From positions 618,277,592 to 618,341,591 of the forward strand of contig NC_133328.1 in assembly GCF_042186555.1 (NCBI RefSeq): DNA of 64,000 bases, in the 5' to 3' direction. A program made the translations under genes and the position numbers. Origin of the DNA: Aquarana catesbeiana (taxonomy: Eukaryota > Chordata > Amphibia > Anura > Ranidae). Positions 32,231 to 43,854 of this stretch are shown here, in pieces (position 1 is the first letter of the stretch; each line of letters starts with the position of its first letter). Below the pieces are notes generated by a model. That model was not told where the DNA came from. It worked only from the letters and a program-made list of their open reading frames with translations, and did not search any database.

Positions 32231-33862
32231 CCGCTAATGCTGCTAATTGTAAGGATTCAATCCGACAATGCCACAGCTGTGGCCTATATTAATCACCAAG
32301 GGGGCACTGAAAGTCTCTCAGCGCAGAGAGAGGTGAACCATATTCTAACTTGGGCAGAAAGGAATGTTCTGTGCCTATCGGCAGTCTTCATTCCGGGAGT
32401 AGAGAATTGGCAGGCGGACTACTTGTGTCGCCAGCAGTTATTCCCAGTGGAATGGTCTCTTCACCCTGACATATTTCGGGCTGTTTGCCAAAGATGGGGA
32501 CTCCGGACGTAGATCTTCTAGCATCCAGGTTCAACATGAAGTTAGTCAACTTTGTGGCCAGAACGAGGGATCCATTCGCATGCAGAACGGATGCATGGTG
32601 ACCCCATGGGATCAATTCTCACTGATCTATGCATTCCCCCCTATTCAGTTGCTGCCACGACTTCTTTGCAGGATCAATCTGGAAAGAAAGCCAGTAATTC
32701 TGGTGGCACCAGCATGGCCCAGAAGGTCATGGTATGCAGAAATCTTAAAGATGGCAGTGGAGGGCCCATGGTCCCTCCCACTACGGCCAGATCTGCTCTC
32801 ACAGGGACTGATATTCCATTCTTCCTTACGGTGTCTAAATTTAACAGCTTGGCTATTGAAACCCACATTCTGAAGAAACGTGGGCTTTCCGGGTCAGTTA
32901 TCTCTACCTTGATTAGTGCAAGGAAGCCAGCTTCCAGAACTATAGAGTCTGGAGGGCTTATGTTTCCTGGTGTGAATCCAAGGGTTGGCACCCTCGTAGA
33001 TATATCATAGGCAGAATTCTTGCCTTTCTACAAATAGGGGTAGAAATTAAATTGGCCTTAAGTACTATTAAAGGCCAAGTCTCAGCTTTATTTCAAAGAC
33101 CATTTGCTACTCATTCTTTAGTCCGGGGTTTTATACAAGGGGTGACGTGGCTTATTCCGCCCGTCAAACCTCCCTTGAACCCTTGGGACTTGAACTTAGT
33201 TTTGTCTGTGTTACAAAAACAGCCATTTGAACCAATACAACATATTCCCCTAGTCCTTCTGACAAGGAAGTTGGTATTTTTGGTTGCTATATCCTCAGCA
33301 AGGAAGGTTTCGGAATTGGATGCTCTTTCTTATAAAGAGCCGTATTTGTCATGAGGAAAGAGTGGTGATATGCCCTCGTCCAGACGTTTTTATCAAAAGT
33401 GGTTTCAGGTTTTCACCTGAACCAAGATATTGTCCTGCCATCGTTTTTTCCAAAACCATGTTCCAGGGAAGAAAAGTCACTACATTGTCTTAATGTGGTG
33501 AGAGCAGTGAAAATCTATTTTAAGGCAACTGCTCATATTCGTAAGACTGATGTCTTATTTATTCTGCCAGAGGATCCTGAGAAAGGACAGGCAGCATCGA
33601 TATCCACTGTCGCTAAATGGATTTGACAAGTTATAATTCAAACTTATGATTTAAGGGCTAAGATTCCCCCTTTTTAAGTTAAGGTGCACTCTACCAGGGC
33701 GGTTAGTGCTTCTGGGGCAGTGCATCATCAGACCTCCATGGCTCAGATCTGTAAGGCCGCAACTTGGTCTTCAGTGTATACATTCACAAAATTTTATCAG
33801 CAGGATGTAAGGAGGTATGAGGATATCGCCTTCAGGCATAGTGTGCTGCAGGCAGCAGCATA
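32231..33862 (+). pseudogene. DIRS RNase H and tyrosine recombinase, broken
   Basis: The first frame (from 32237) gives RIQSDNATAVAYINHQGG and IPGVENWQADYLCRQ, an RNase H domain of the DIRS type. Frame changes then lead to MVTPWDQFSLIYAFPPIQLL, a linker, and the recombinase: ALSTIKGQVSALFQ, then AISSARKVSEL where the first catalytic Arg appears as Lys, then after more stops VHSTRAVSASGAVHH carrying H-x-x-R, and WSSVYTFTKFYQQDV with the catalytic Tyr. The recombinase would integrate circular cDNA. At least four frame changes or stops and the missing reverse transcriptase mean it is dead. Confidence 0.87.
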
Positions 33863-34185
33863 AGTCCTCAAGTCTGGGTGTACCCTCCGGGTTGTGTCTC
33901 CCTCCCCTCAAGTAGCATTGCTATGGGACGTCCCATTAAGTAATTACTTAAGGCTCTTTGTCCCATGATGTACGATAAAGAAAATAGGATTTTTATTACA
34001 GCTTACCTGTAAAATCTTTCTTGGAGTACATCATGGGACACAGAGGTCCCTCCCCTCTTTTTTGGGATTTAAGTATATTGCTTTGCTACAAAAACTGATG
34101 TGAGGGGTTATATAGGGAGTGAACTTCTTGGATTGGGTATACCAGTGTCCATCACCTGAAGGTGGCCTATAACCCATTAAGTAAT

Positions 34186-34613
34186 TATTCAAAGTGGAGG
34201 ACCACCCTAAAAAAAAAATTGCATCAAAAATATTTAAAAAAAAAAAAAAAAAAACGTGAAAAAAAAAAATTAACTTACCTGAAACCCTTGTTGCTAGGCA
34301 GTCTTCCTAATCTACCTCTTCCTATTCCGCGGTGTGTCCTGCTCCTCGGTGAGCAGCCCCGTTGCCTTATGGGAACTGTGTGTGTTCCCAGAAAACCACG
34401 GGGCCATTCACAGAGCGCCGCTCCGCTCCACTGCCTGTTTCCCTTAGTTAGGATGGCGGCGCCGGCAGCCGATCCAATGGACGGATCAGCCTCGGGGGGG
34501 CCGACATCGCGGGCTCGCTGGACAGGTAATTGTCCATATTATAAGTCAGCAGCTACGATGTTTGTAGCTGCTGACGTTTAAAAAAAAAACGGCCGGACGT
34601 CCTCTTTAAGGCT
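34186..34613. mobile_element. TTAA-type MITE inside the DIRS right end
   Basis: It separates ATTAAGTAATTA from GGCTCTGTGTCCCATGATG, which are adjacent at the left end of the DIRS element. Its ends are like CAAAGTGGAGGACC and GGACGTCCTCTTTAA. A GC-rich region with TCAGCAGCTACGATG and TGTAGCTGCTGA forms a hairpin near 34548-34577. Confidence 0.65.
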
Positions 34614-35330
34614 CTGTGTCCCATGATGTACTCCAAGAAAAGTATTTTACAGGTAAGCTGTAATAAAAATCCTACTTTTAATGAATTTTGACAAATTTGT
34701 TAATTTGGAAACATCTGAATTAACAAAAAAAGTTTAACAAATTTTTCCGAATATTCGTAAATTTGAAAAATCGGAAATTCAAAATTTTTGGAAATTATAA
34801 CTAACTATTAAATTATAATTATTGGAATTTCCTTTCAAATGTGGCTGTTAGTGAACGTAACAAATATGAATTCATCCAAAGTTACGAACTATCCGAAATA
34901 ACGAATGCCGTATCTAAACGATTGGGACATAACACAATAATAATAATAATAAAAACTTTTTATTATTATTATTTATTATTAATTTGTTCCGTTCCATTTG
35001 TTTAGATGGGGCATTCTTTATTTTGGATAATTCGTAAATTCGGATAAATTCGTTTTCGTTACGTTCACTAACAGCCACATTTGAAAGGAAATTCCAATAC
35101 CTATAATTTAATAGTTAGTTATTATTAGTTAGTTAGTTATTATTTAGAATTTTCGGATTTTCTTTCTTTTCAGATTTTCGGATTTTACAAATTTTCTAGT
35201 TTATGAAATTATGAATTTATGAATTGCGATAATAACGAATTACCCGAAAAACGAAAAAAACAAAAACAAATAACGAATGATACGAAAACAAAAACAAACA
35301 CATTTTTCAGCAGTGCACATGTCTAGGAGA

Positions 35331-36300
35331 TAACCAAAACCGGTGTCTGTGTGTAGGACAGAAAAATGATAGACAGATAGCCATACCATGGTCCACAATA
35401 ACAAAACAGCACTGCTCACTCATAACCGGCTAAGGAGCTACAGAAGATGATGACCTGGCTTTAGTGTCTCAACACTTGTGCAGCTTCAACTAATGAAAAA
35501 AAGTCCAGCCAGCAATTCAATGTCATCCCAGTGTGGTAACTTTTATTGGCTACATGATATATACAGAATAAAACAACTAACGTGTATCGGCTGCAAGGCC
35601 TTAGTCTTAGCATATGCTATGACTAAGGCCTAATGGCCGAAACAGGTTAGCAGTTTTATTCTGTATTTACCATGTAGCCAATAAAAGTTACCACATTGGG
35701 ATGACACTTTATGATTGAGTTGCCCCCTGGAATATTTTTCAGATTATAGAAGGTGTAGGGAGAACAAAGCGCACACTAAAGGTTTAAGAGTCCCAAATTA
35801 AAAAATTGATAAAACAACACATTTCGGGGCTAGCATTTGCTATGACTAAGGCCTAGTGGCTAAAATGCATTAGCAGTTTTATTCTGTACCTACCATGTAG
35901 CCAGTAAAAGTTACCACATTGGGATGACACTAAGTCGCCCGCTAGAATCTTTTTCAGGTCATAGAAGGTATAGGGAGAACAAAGTGCCACACTAAAGGTT
36001 AACCCCTTAGCCCCAGCTACTCCTGGCCCTTTAAGAGGTTTTAGACGCCAGGAGGCGGAGACAAGTATTTTGGTCATGTGACCCCCGTGATTGGCTGTCA
36101 CAGCGGTCACATGATAGGAAAGCTCTCGATTGCTACTTTCCGTTACCCGCCGGTAACTGTGCTGGGAGTGTGCAGGGTACGTGCTTGAGGCACAGCATTG
36201 TTTACATTTTGGTATGCATATATGTGGCCTCTCTATGGTATGCATATATGTGGCTCATCCACCTAGAGGCCACATATATGCGTACGTCCCACGTGAGGAG
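35331..36300. repeat. Foldback repeats with GACTAAGGCCT core
   Basis: AAGGCCTTAGTC and GACTAAGGCCT face each other across a short spacer at 35597-35637. They are flanked by TTTTATTCTGTAT and TACAGAATAAAAC and by TTACCACATTGGGATGACA (35690 and again 35910). A second related segment starts near 35825. After 36000 GC-rich sequence ends with an inverted ATATGTGGCC/GGCCACATATAT pair (36215-36280). Confidence 0.6.
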
Positions 36301-36304
36301 GTTA

Positions 36305-36495
36305 AGGAATTAGTAGGTTAATTGGCTCCTGTCTAAATTGGCCCTAGTATGTATACAATATGAATTAATGTGAGTTAGGGTCGGGACCTTAGATTGTAAG
36401 CTCCTTGAGGGCAGGGCCTGATGTGGATGTATAATATATATGTAAAGCGCTGCGTAAATGGATGGCGCATTATAAGTACCTGAAATAAATAAATA
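36305..36495 (+). mobile_element. SINE 3' part
   Basis: Reads GTTAATTGGCTCCTGTCTAA, CCTTAGATTGTAAGCTCCTT, GTAAAGCGCTGCGTAAATGG, ending AAATAAATAAATAAA. It is the same module as the end of the SINE at 53976-54265, 5' truncated here. Confidence 0.75.
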
Positions 36496-36583
36496 AAATA
36501 TGAAGTCTATTTATATATTCTTTTTTTACAAGTTAAAGAAGACATAACTATAAGGGGCTATAAGGTTCTCCCTTCATCAGGGC

Positions 36584-37058
36584 TTAAAGGAGTTGTGAAG
36601 TCTCGTGGTTTTTCACCTTAATGCATTCTATACATTAAAGTGAAAAACCTTCTGTGCTGCAGCTGCCCCCCCAGAGCCCCCCTTTTTTTTTCTTACCTCA
36701 ACCCGGTCTTTCCAGCGATGAGCACAAGCCCAGCAGCTCCAGCCGCTGTCTCAGGTCCTCATTGGATAGATTGATAGCAGCAGGAGTCATTGGCTCCCGC
36801 TGCTGTCAATCTATTCCAGTGACACGGGAGTGGGGGGCAGGGCTAGGTCCTGCTGTCTGTGTCAATGGGCACAGCAGCAGGACTCTGGAGCGCGCCCGTA
36901 CGGGTGCCCCCATGGAAAGCAGCTCTCCGTGGAGGCACTCGATGAAGAGGAGGAGCCAGGAGCGCCGCAGGGGGACCCCAGAAAAAAGGATCAAAGCCGC
37001 TCTGCGCAAGTATAACATGTTTGTTATTTAAAAAGAAAAACCTTTACAATCACTTTAA
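36584..37058 (+). mobile_element. TTAA GC-rich MITE, full copy
   Basis: The ends TTAAAGGAGTTGTGAAG and CCTTTACAATCACTTTAA are imperfect inverted repeats. It has the same internal order as 2582-3038. Confidence 0.75.
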
Positions 37059-37350
37059 ACTGCCTGTTTTGTTGGACCATTAATGTTTAATTGATTAGCT
37101 GAATAGAGGAATATATGTTTGTAGTCCAAATCAGAAGAGAAGCCAAGTGTGACAACCATGGGTTCCATCTTAGATACAGTATGGTGAATGAGCACAGCTT
37201 CCCTAGGACAGGAAGTATGTTACTGGCAGGATCTGAAGGTAAAAAAATAAAGGAAATAATAGACTGGAAAATAAAGAAAACAAATGCAGTCTCCAGTCTT
37301 CTGGTAAAGTGCAGTATATTACATTTTTGTTTTACACGTTTTAATAACCC

Positions 37351-38336
37351 TTAACCTCTTCCGGACCGCCCCACGCATATACACTGCGGCAGGGTGGCCT
37401 TCCTGGGCGAAACCACGTACCTGTATGTGACTTCTAGTTCTGGGTCTGGAGCTTGCAAGCGTGCCACCGGTGACCCGCTCCCGCTGTGATTGGACACAGC
37501 AGGAGCCAATCAGCGGGTCCAGCAGACCCAATGTTCACCGGCACCCTGCGATCGTTCCTGAGAGAGGCAAAACGGCGGTCTGCTTATGTAAACAAGGCAG
37601 ATCGCCTGTCTGTGAGAGGGGAAGATGGAGATCTTGTGTTTCTGCTAAGCAGCAACACAGATCTCTGTCTTCCCCCAGTCAAAGCACCTCCCCACACACA
37701 GTTAGTAATCACTCCCAGGGAACACTTTGATCACCCCTGATGTTAACCCCTTCCCTGCCTGTGTCTTTAGTACAGTGACAGCACATTTTTTTTAGCATTG
37801 ATCACTGTATTGGTGTCCTTGGTCCCCAAAAATTGTCTCTTAGCGTCAGATTTGTCCGCCGCAATGCCGCAGTCCCGCTAAAAATCACTGATCACCACCA
37901 TTACTAGTTAAAAAAAAAAATTCCATAAATCTATCCCATAGTTTGTAGATGTGATAACTTTTGCGCAAACCAATCATACGCTTATTGGGATTTTTTTTAC
38001 CAAAAATATGTAGCAGAATATATATTGGCCTAACTTCATGAAGAAATTTAATGTTTTCCTTTTTTTTTATTGGATATGTTTTAAAGCATTAAGTAAAAAG
38101 TATGTTTTTTTTTTTTCAAAATTTTCTTTTTTTTTGTTTATATTGCAAAAAAAAAAAAAAGGCAGAGGTGATCAAATACCGTCAAAAGAAAGCTCTATTT
38201 GCGGGAACAAAAGGACATGATTTTTATTTGGGTACCACATCGCACGACCGCGCAATTATCAGTTGCGCGGTGCTGTATTGCTAAAAAAAGCCTGGTCATG
38301 AAGAGGGGTAAAACCTTCCGGGGCTGAAGAGTTTAA
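37351..38336 (+). mobile_element. TTAA-bounded element, copy B
   Basis: Begins TTAACCTCTTCCGGACCGCC and ends GGGCTGAAGAGTTTAA. It has the TGTAAACA-loop hairpin (37570-37611), the 34-nt GATC hairpin (37630-37663) and the family core at about 38166-38200. Confidence 0.8.
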
Positions 38337-39169
38337 AGCAGGATTGCTGCTTAATTATAACTATTCCTAAAAAGGTCCTCTCTCCCCCTCCAGCTACCTT
38401 TCCTATGTAAAAAAAAAAAAAAAATCTGTGTACGTACCCGTTCCTGGAACTCCCAACCGTTGTTGAGGGCTCTCTTCTGTCCCCTACACCTGGCCTGGGC
38501 AGACAAGATCGTTATGTAATAGGGAGAACTCTGTGCTTAGAGGTATCAATAAGGTGCAGCCAGCACTAAGATTTGTGATACCAAATTTTAAAACATGATA
38601 TGCATATAAGTGCAGAGCTTATAAATAATACATATAAAGACAGAACTAACAAAAGTAAATATTAGACTTAAAAGCAAAATTAGAGAATGCAATCAAAGAA
38701 GAACGTCCTTATTCCCAAGTGTCTGTGCAAACAATAAAAGAATCTAAAATAAGTGCCACGGCATTAATCTTCCACCATATGTATGCCAGAGACCATTCAC
38801 ACACACCATGTGTTCACCCTATGTGCACACAAAGTATCTTACTGAAAAAACTCTTGAAGTGTAGTAAAGCTAATTTCCACATTTAGGAAAAAAATTACCA
38901 GAATACACTCACATGTAAAAAAGCAGTATAACAGAGCATCAATACCGTCCAATCAGCCACTGACGCCTTGGGAAGCCACTATCCGTGTTGTCACGCATGG
39001 TGATGTCACTTCCACTGGCCCAACTCGACGTATTTCATCACAGCAGACATCATCAGGGGAAGTGGCCCACAGGATACATAGCAGGAGAAGGGAGGGAACA
39101 TTGTTGTATGAGCAGTTATGGCTGAGCAGGAATTCTAGCCTTTTGTCCAATAGTAGCAACAAGTTTGGG
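38337..39169. other. Intron 2 sequence with weak repeat content
   Basis: An A run (38408-38424) and the phrase CGTATTTCATCACAGCAGAC near 39028 resemble the CGAAACGCGT-type segments in the foldbacks elsewhere. No gene or element termini were found. Confidence 0.4.
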
Positions 39170-40143
39170 TTAACCGCCTGCTGACCAGCGCACGGCGATA
39201 TACGTCGGCACAATGGAATGGCTGCGCAAATTGGCATACAGGTGCATCCCCTTTAAGACGCGGCATTGTGGGCGCGCGCGCCTGCCTCATGCTTCGTGAC
39301 CGTGCCCACGGGACCCGCAGACTTGATGTCCGCCAGTGTCCCTCGATCGTGTCACGGAGCAGCAGAACGGGGAGATGCCTTTGTAAACAAGGCATTTCCT
39401 CGTTCTGCATAGTGACAGGACAAAGATCTACTGCTCACTGTCATCAGGAGCAATGATCGCTGTCATGTCAGTGGTAGCCCATCCCCCCCCACTGTTAGAA
39501 TCACTCCCTAGGACACACTTAACCCCTTGATCGTCCCCTAGTGTTTAACCCTTTCCCTGTCACTGTCTTTTACACAGTAATCAGTGCATTTTTTATAGCA
39601 CTGATCGCTGTATAAATGGTCCCAAAATAGTGTCCGATGTGTCCGCCATAATGTCGCAGTCACAGTAAAAATCTCAGATCGCCGCCATTACTTATAAAAA
39701 AAAATTAATAATACAATGCCATAAATCTATCCCCCCCTTTGTTGACGTTGTAACTTTTGCGCAAACCAATCAATATACGCTTATTGCGATTTTTTTTTTT
39801 ACCAAAAATATGTAGAAGAATACATATCGGCCTAAACTGAGGAAGAAAATAGTTTTTTTATATATTTTTTGGGGATATTTATTATAGCAAAAAGTGAAAA
39901 ATATTTCTTTTTTTTTTTTAAATTGTGGCTCTTTTTTTGTTTATAGCACAAAAAAATAAAAATCGCAGAGGTGATCAAATACCACCAAAAGAAAGCTCTA
40001 TTTGTGGGAAAAAAAGGCGTCAATTTTGTTTGGGTGCAACGTCGCACGACCGCGCAATCGTCAGTTAAAGCGACGCAGTGCTGTATCGCAAAAAGTGCTC
40101 TGGTCAGGAAGGGGGTAAAATCTTCCGGGGCTGAAGTGGTTAA
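39170..40143 (+). mobile_element. TTAA-bounded element, copy C
   Basis: Begins TTAACCGCCTGCTGACCAGC and ends GGGGCTGAAGTGGTTAA. The TGTAAACA-loop hairpin is at 39362-39408, the GATC 34-mer at 39425-39458 and the core at about 39970-40005. Confidence 0.82.
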
Positions 40144-40242
40144 AGTAACCCATGGAAAACTTTATAGTGTTTTGGGGTTTAGATAAGCTTTAATCAGCCA
40201 GTTGCATATGATGTTTGCACATCTCTGTCTTTTAGCTGAACT

Positions 40243-41139
40243 TTAACCGCTTCCGGACCGCCCCACTCATATATACTGCCGCAGGGGGGCCCTTCAGCGC
40301 AAAAACACATCTTTCTTTTTTTGGTGTCAGGGGCGCGCATGCATGCCGCTGGTGACCCGCTCCCACTGTGTACGCCGAAGACAGAGCGGCATTCTGCCTA
40401 TGTAAACAAGGCAGATCACCGTTCTGTCAGAGGGGAAGATGGAGATCTTGTGTTTTTGCTAAGCAGGAACACAGATCTATGTCCTCCCACAGTCAAAGCA
40501 CCTCCCCACCACCATAGTTAGAAAGCACTCCGAGGGAACACATTTAACCCTTTGATCGCCCCTGATTTTAACCCCTTCCCAGCCAGTGTCATTAGGACAG
40601 TGCATTTTTTTTTAGCACTGATCACTGTATTGGTGTCACTGGTCCCCAAAAAGCGTCACTTAGGGTCAGATTTGTCCGCCGCAATGTCGCAGTCCCGCTA
40701 AAAATTGCTGATCGCCACCATTACTAGTAAAAAAAAATACAAATAAAAAAAAAATCTATCTCATAGTTTGTAGACACGATAACTTTTGCGCAAACCAATC
40801 AATATACGCTTATTGTTTTTTTTTGTTTTTTTTAGGAAAAACATGTAGCAGAATACATATTGGCCTACATGGTGAATAAATTTAATAAATTTGATTTTTT
40901 TTTTTTTTTACATTTTTTTTTTAATTGGGTATGTTTAATAGCAGAAAGTAAAAAAAATATGTTTTTTTGTTTTTTTTTAAACTGTCAGTCTTTTTTTGTT
41001 TATAGTGCAAAGAATAAAAACAGCAGAGGTGATCAAATACCACCAAAAGAAAGCTCTATTTGGACATAAATTTTATTTGGGTACAAAATAATGGCCTGGT
41101 TGTGAAGGGGAGTAAACCTTCCGGAGCTGAAGTGGTTAA
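40243..41139 (+). mobile_element. TTAA-bounded element, copy D, next to exon c
   Basis: Begins TTAACCGCTTCCGGACCGCC and ends GGAGCTGAAGTGGTTAA. The TGTAAACA-loop hairpin is at 40381-40427, the GATC hairpin at 40444-40477 and the core at about 41028-41061. Its right end is 45 bp before exon c. Confidence 0.85.
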
Positions 41140-41184
41140 AGTATAAATATGTTAAAATGTAATCATTTCAATTTCATTTTGCAG

Positions 41185-41292
41185 AGACCACTTCATTGCA
41201 TGTCCAGCAGTCAAAATGGCCGATTACTGGTCCAATAACTCCGAAGGTCACGTCTTCATGTACTACGTTCCTGAGACTTACTCACAGAGCAG
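41185..41292 (+). CDS. tg: Thyroglobulin exon (c), ChEL domain
   Basis: The exon is 108 nt. The acceptor is TTTTGCAG ending at 41184 and the donor is GTGAGA from 41293. The first base completes an Arg codon from exon b and the last two bases (AG) begin a Ser codon finished by exon d. Translation: DHFIACPAVKMADYW, SNNSEG, then HVFMYYVPETYSQS. FIACP matches the conserved cysteine-containing strand of thyroglobulin and cholinesterases, and VFMYYVPE matches the VFMYHAPE-type strand. NNS is a possible N-glycosylation site. No catalytic His is expected here. The polypyrimidine tract is short and lies between a TTAA element and the exon. Confidence 0.94.
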
Positions 41293-41450
41293 GTGAGAAC
41301 ACATGCTATAAAATCTTACCCACTGTATTTTTTATTTTTTTTCTTTCATCCTTAGACCAGGTGAAACATAGATGGAATATATAAAAATGTATGCTAAATA
41401 CACTTATGAAAAGTCTAATCACAAGCCAACCTTCTCACATGTAGGAAACG
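41293..41450. other. Intron 3, start
   Basis: GTGAGA donor, then unrecognised sequence up to a MITE. Confidence 0.5.
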
Positions 41451-41819
41451 CATGGCTCCAAACTGTCCCTGATTTCGAGGGACTATCCCTGATTTGAAGC
41501 AATGTCCCTCTGTCCTCCTTTACTCCTCATTTGTCCCTCATTTTGGTCTGATCTATATAGATGTATATAAAATTCACTTTTTATCTTTCAAAAAGTGTTT
41601 CCCAGTGCTAAACCTTTCATCCAGTTTATAAATTGCTGCATTTGTACATTTTAGGAGCCAATATAAAGGAATAGTAGTGGTAAAAAGTCCTTGTGGATTG
41701 AAGTAACCTTTTTTTTGGTTACTTTTCCTTTAAGGGGGTGTGGTAGGGGGCGTGTCCTTTGCCTACATACGTTTGTTAGTAGATGTCCCTCATTCTCATC
41801 TCAAAATGTTGGAAGGTAT
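41451..41819 (+). mobile_element. hAT-type MITE (CTCCCAACTGTCCC), copy 3
   Basis: Starts CATGGCTCCAAACTGTCCC and ends ATGTTGGAAGGTAT. AGGAAACG (41443-41450) and GGGAAACG (41820-41827) flank it, a 7-of-8 match that supports hAT-type insertion. Confidence 0.85.
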
Positions 41820-42624
41820 GGGAAACGTAGAAGTAACATGAACAAAAATTGCTTGTAGGCACAGATATTGGAAGAACAGACTTTGTAGGTTTCTTCTGCC
41901 AAAAATATTTTCCCTTTCTTCTAGAAATGTTTTAATGATTAACATTGTGTCAGATAGACAATGCAGTGTATGCTCATGCCTTTTGAAAGAGGGGTGAAGC
42001 CTAGTATATGGATGGTGCAGCTCCATCTACATGGACGGGAGTCGCATCATCACAAAGCCGAAGGTGGAAGCCACCAGAAGTGAAAATAAAAGCCTCAGGA
42101 AAGAAAGCATGGAGTGGTCAGGGATAGGGTAGAGCTGCCATTGCTGGAACATAAAGTGTCACGCGGGTCACGTATCTGAGAATAAACCGAAGTAGTGGGG
42201 AGGCCTCACTTGCACCTCGGGTCCTTGAAGCCTCTGGAGATGGAGACAGAGACTTGGTGGACACTGAGTGGCACGGGTGCCAGGGGTGCAGAGCACTGTG
42301 CAAGCCTTAGTCCGAGATCCGAGCCGAGGTCAAGTCCAGTTTGGCAACGAAGTATAAAAGGGTTTATTTAGAAGAAGAATGGTCGAGATCCAAGCCGGGG
42401 TCGGTTCCAAAATCTGGCAGCTGAGTATAAAAGGGGCAAAGAAGTAGAATGGTCAAGGTACAAATCCGAGGTCAATGGCAAGCAGCAATCAAGAGTAGTC
42501 AAATAAGTTTCCAGGTCACAACAAGTTCAGACAGATCACACACTAGCACAGGAACAAGGGGGGACTGAAGTTAATCCAGCAATTTGGCAGTGTCTGGGCT
42601 GGGCTTATATAGGGAAGTTTGAGG
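41820..42624. other. Intron 3 sequence, no recognised element
   Basis: Phrases such as GAGATCCAAGCCGGGGTC recur loosely near 42318 and 42388. No gene seen. Confidence 0.4.
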
Positions 42625-42895
42625 TCACTTCCTGTGCGCCTCCTGGGCATTTTCCCACCTTTTTCCATCAGGTTGATGTCACTTCCTGTGCGCCTCCTGG
42701 GCATTTTCCCACCTTTTTCCATCAGGTTGATGTCACTTCCTGTGCGCCTCCTGGGCATTTTCCCACCTTTTTCCATCAGGTTGATGTCACTTCCTGTGCG
42801 CCTCCTGGGCATTTTTCCCGCCTTTTTCCATCAAGTTGAGGTCACTTCCTGTGCGCCTCCTGGGCATTTTCCTGCCCTTTTCCATCAGGTCTTCT
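42625..42895. repeat. Minisatellite, 54-bp period, five copies
   Basis: The unit GTCACTTCCTGTGCGCCTCC plus TGGGCATTTTCCCACC and TTTTTCCATCAGGTTGAT repeats five times with few differences. The period is a multiple of three, so both strands show periodic open frames that are not genes. Confidence 0.92.
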
Positions 42896-43347
42896 GCGCA
42901 GGTGCGGGTTGGCGCACTGAGGCGTCTTTGGAGCATGCTCAGTTGGCACGGATTTCCTCTTGCGGCAACGCACTATTCGTGCATGCATAATAAGCCCTGG
43001 ACTCTTACATAAAGTACAGTATGTGCTGCAAGCGGTCCCATCGCACCCCCAGACCTCAGTTCCGCTTCTAAGAGATTTGCAAAGTTCAAGGGAAGGAGGG
43101 TTACTAGTCTACATAATCTTGGGGGATGTTGCACTCTCTAAGATGCAGATGGATCTAGTTGGGGTGAAACCTATAACTAGAGAAGGAGAAGATGAGAGAA
43201 ATGGAATGAAATCTGCACTCCGCCCATGCTGAAATTCCATCCCAAAAATAAGAACGTTGAAGCAATGAGTCAATAGATATTCTAGGGGTATGCTTTTTGT
43301 CACTTAAAGGGTAAATCCACTTTCATAGGGAAAAAATTAGCAAATAT

Positions 43348-43405
<58 letters not shown>

Positions 43406-43854
43406 CATATACAATTGCTACACAAGCCATACTGTAATTGAATGTTATTAAAAATGACCTTTCCTTTTTCAATCTGCAGCTCTGTAATTTTCTGTAAAAT
43501 GCAATATGGCTACCTGAAAGGCATTCTGTACACAGATGGTATATGGAGTTTCCTGCTTTGTGTGATTGCCTCACTGATTTTCCCAAAAGTCAGCCATTAA
43601 GATACAAGTTAGATTTGTGTCATCGCCTGCAACAAAAATTTCATTTTTGGTGAGATACTCCCAAAGAGAAATCCTGTCTAAAGGGATGCAGACCCTGCCA
43701 CTTTTCTGATTAGAGCCCTGCAGGTGCAGCAGCTGGTTGATAATTATAAAACCACTCCCATAGAGATGTACTTGGACACAGACAAGCAAACACAGCTATT
43801 CCTTAAGAATAACAAAAGGTAGGAATCTGCAACAAAGTTTAATATCCTTATAAT
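42896..43854. repeat. Intron 3 sequence with an AT microsatellite
   Basis: An A run followed by (AT)n lies at 43349-43403. The remainder has no recognised feature. Confidence 0.6.

Larger units (their letters stand above)
31549..34678 (+). mobile_element. DIRS-type tyrosine-recombinase retrotransposon
   Basis: The ends are inverted: 31583-31690 (AATGGGTTATAGGCCACC) matches 34090-34190 in reverse. An internal complementary region at about 33940-34050 contains the reverse complement of the extreme left end (CATGATGTACGATAAAGAAA) joined to that of the extreme right end (AGGATTTTTATTACAGC). This arrangement is the hallmark of DIRS elements. The element retains RNase H and tyrosine recombinase sequence but has lost nearly all gag and reverse transcriptase, and a TTAA MITE sits in its right part. 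Confidence 0.88.
31517..35330. mobile_element. AT-rich foldback element, interrupted by DIRS
   Basis: The left edge AGACATGCGCA (31519) is answered by TGCACATGTCT at about 35313-35323. Between 34680 and 35310 is a large AT-rich palindrome whose arms include TTTCAAATGTGGCTGTTAGTG (about 34835) and its complement near 35070. The DIRS element sits just inside the left edge, so it inserted into this foldback. Confidence 0.6.
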
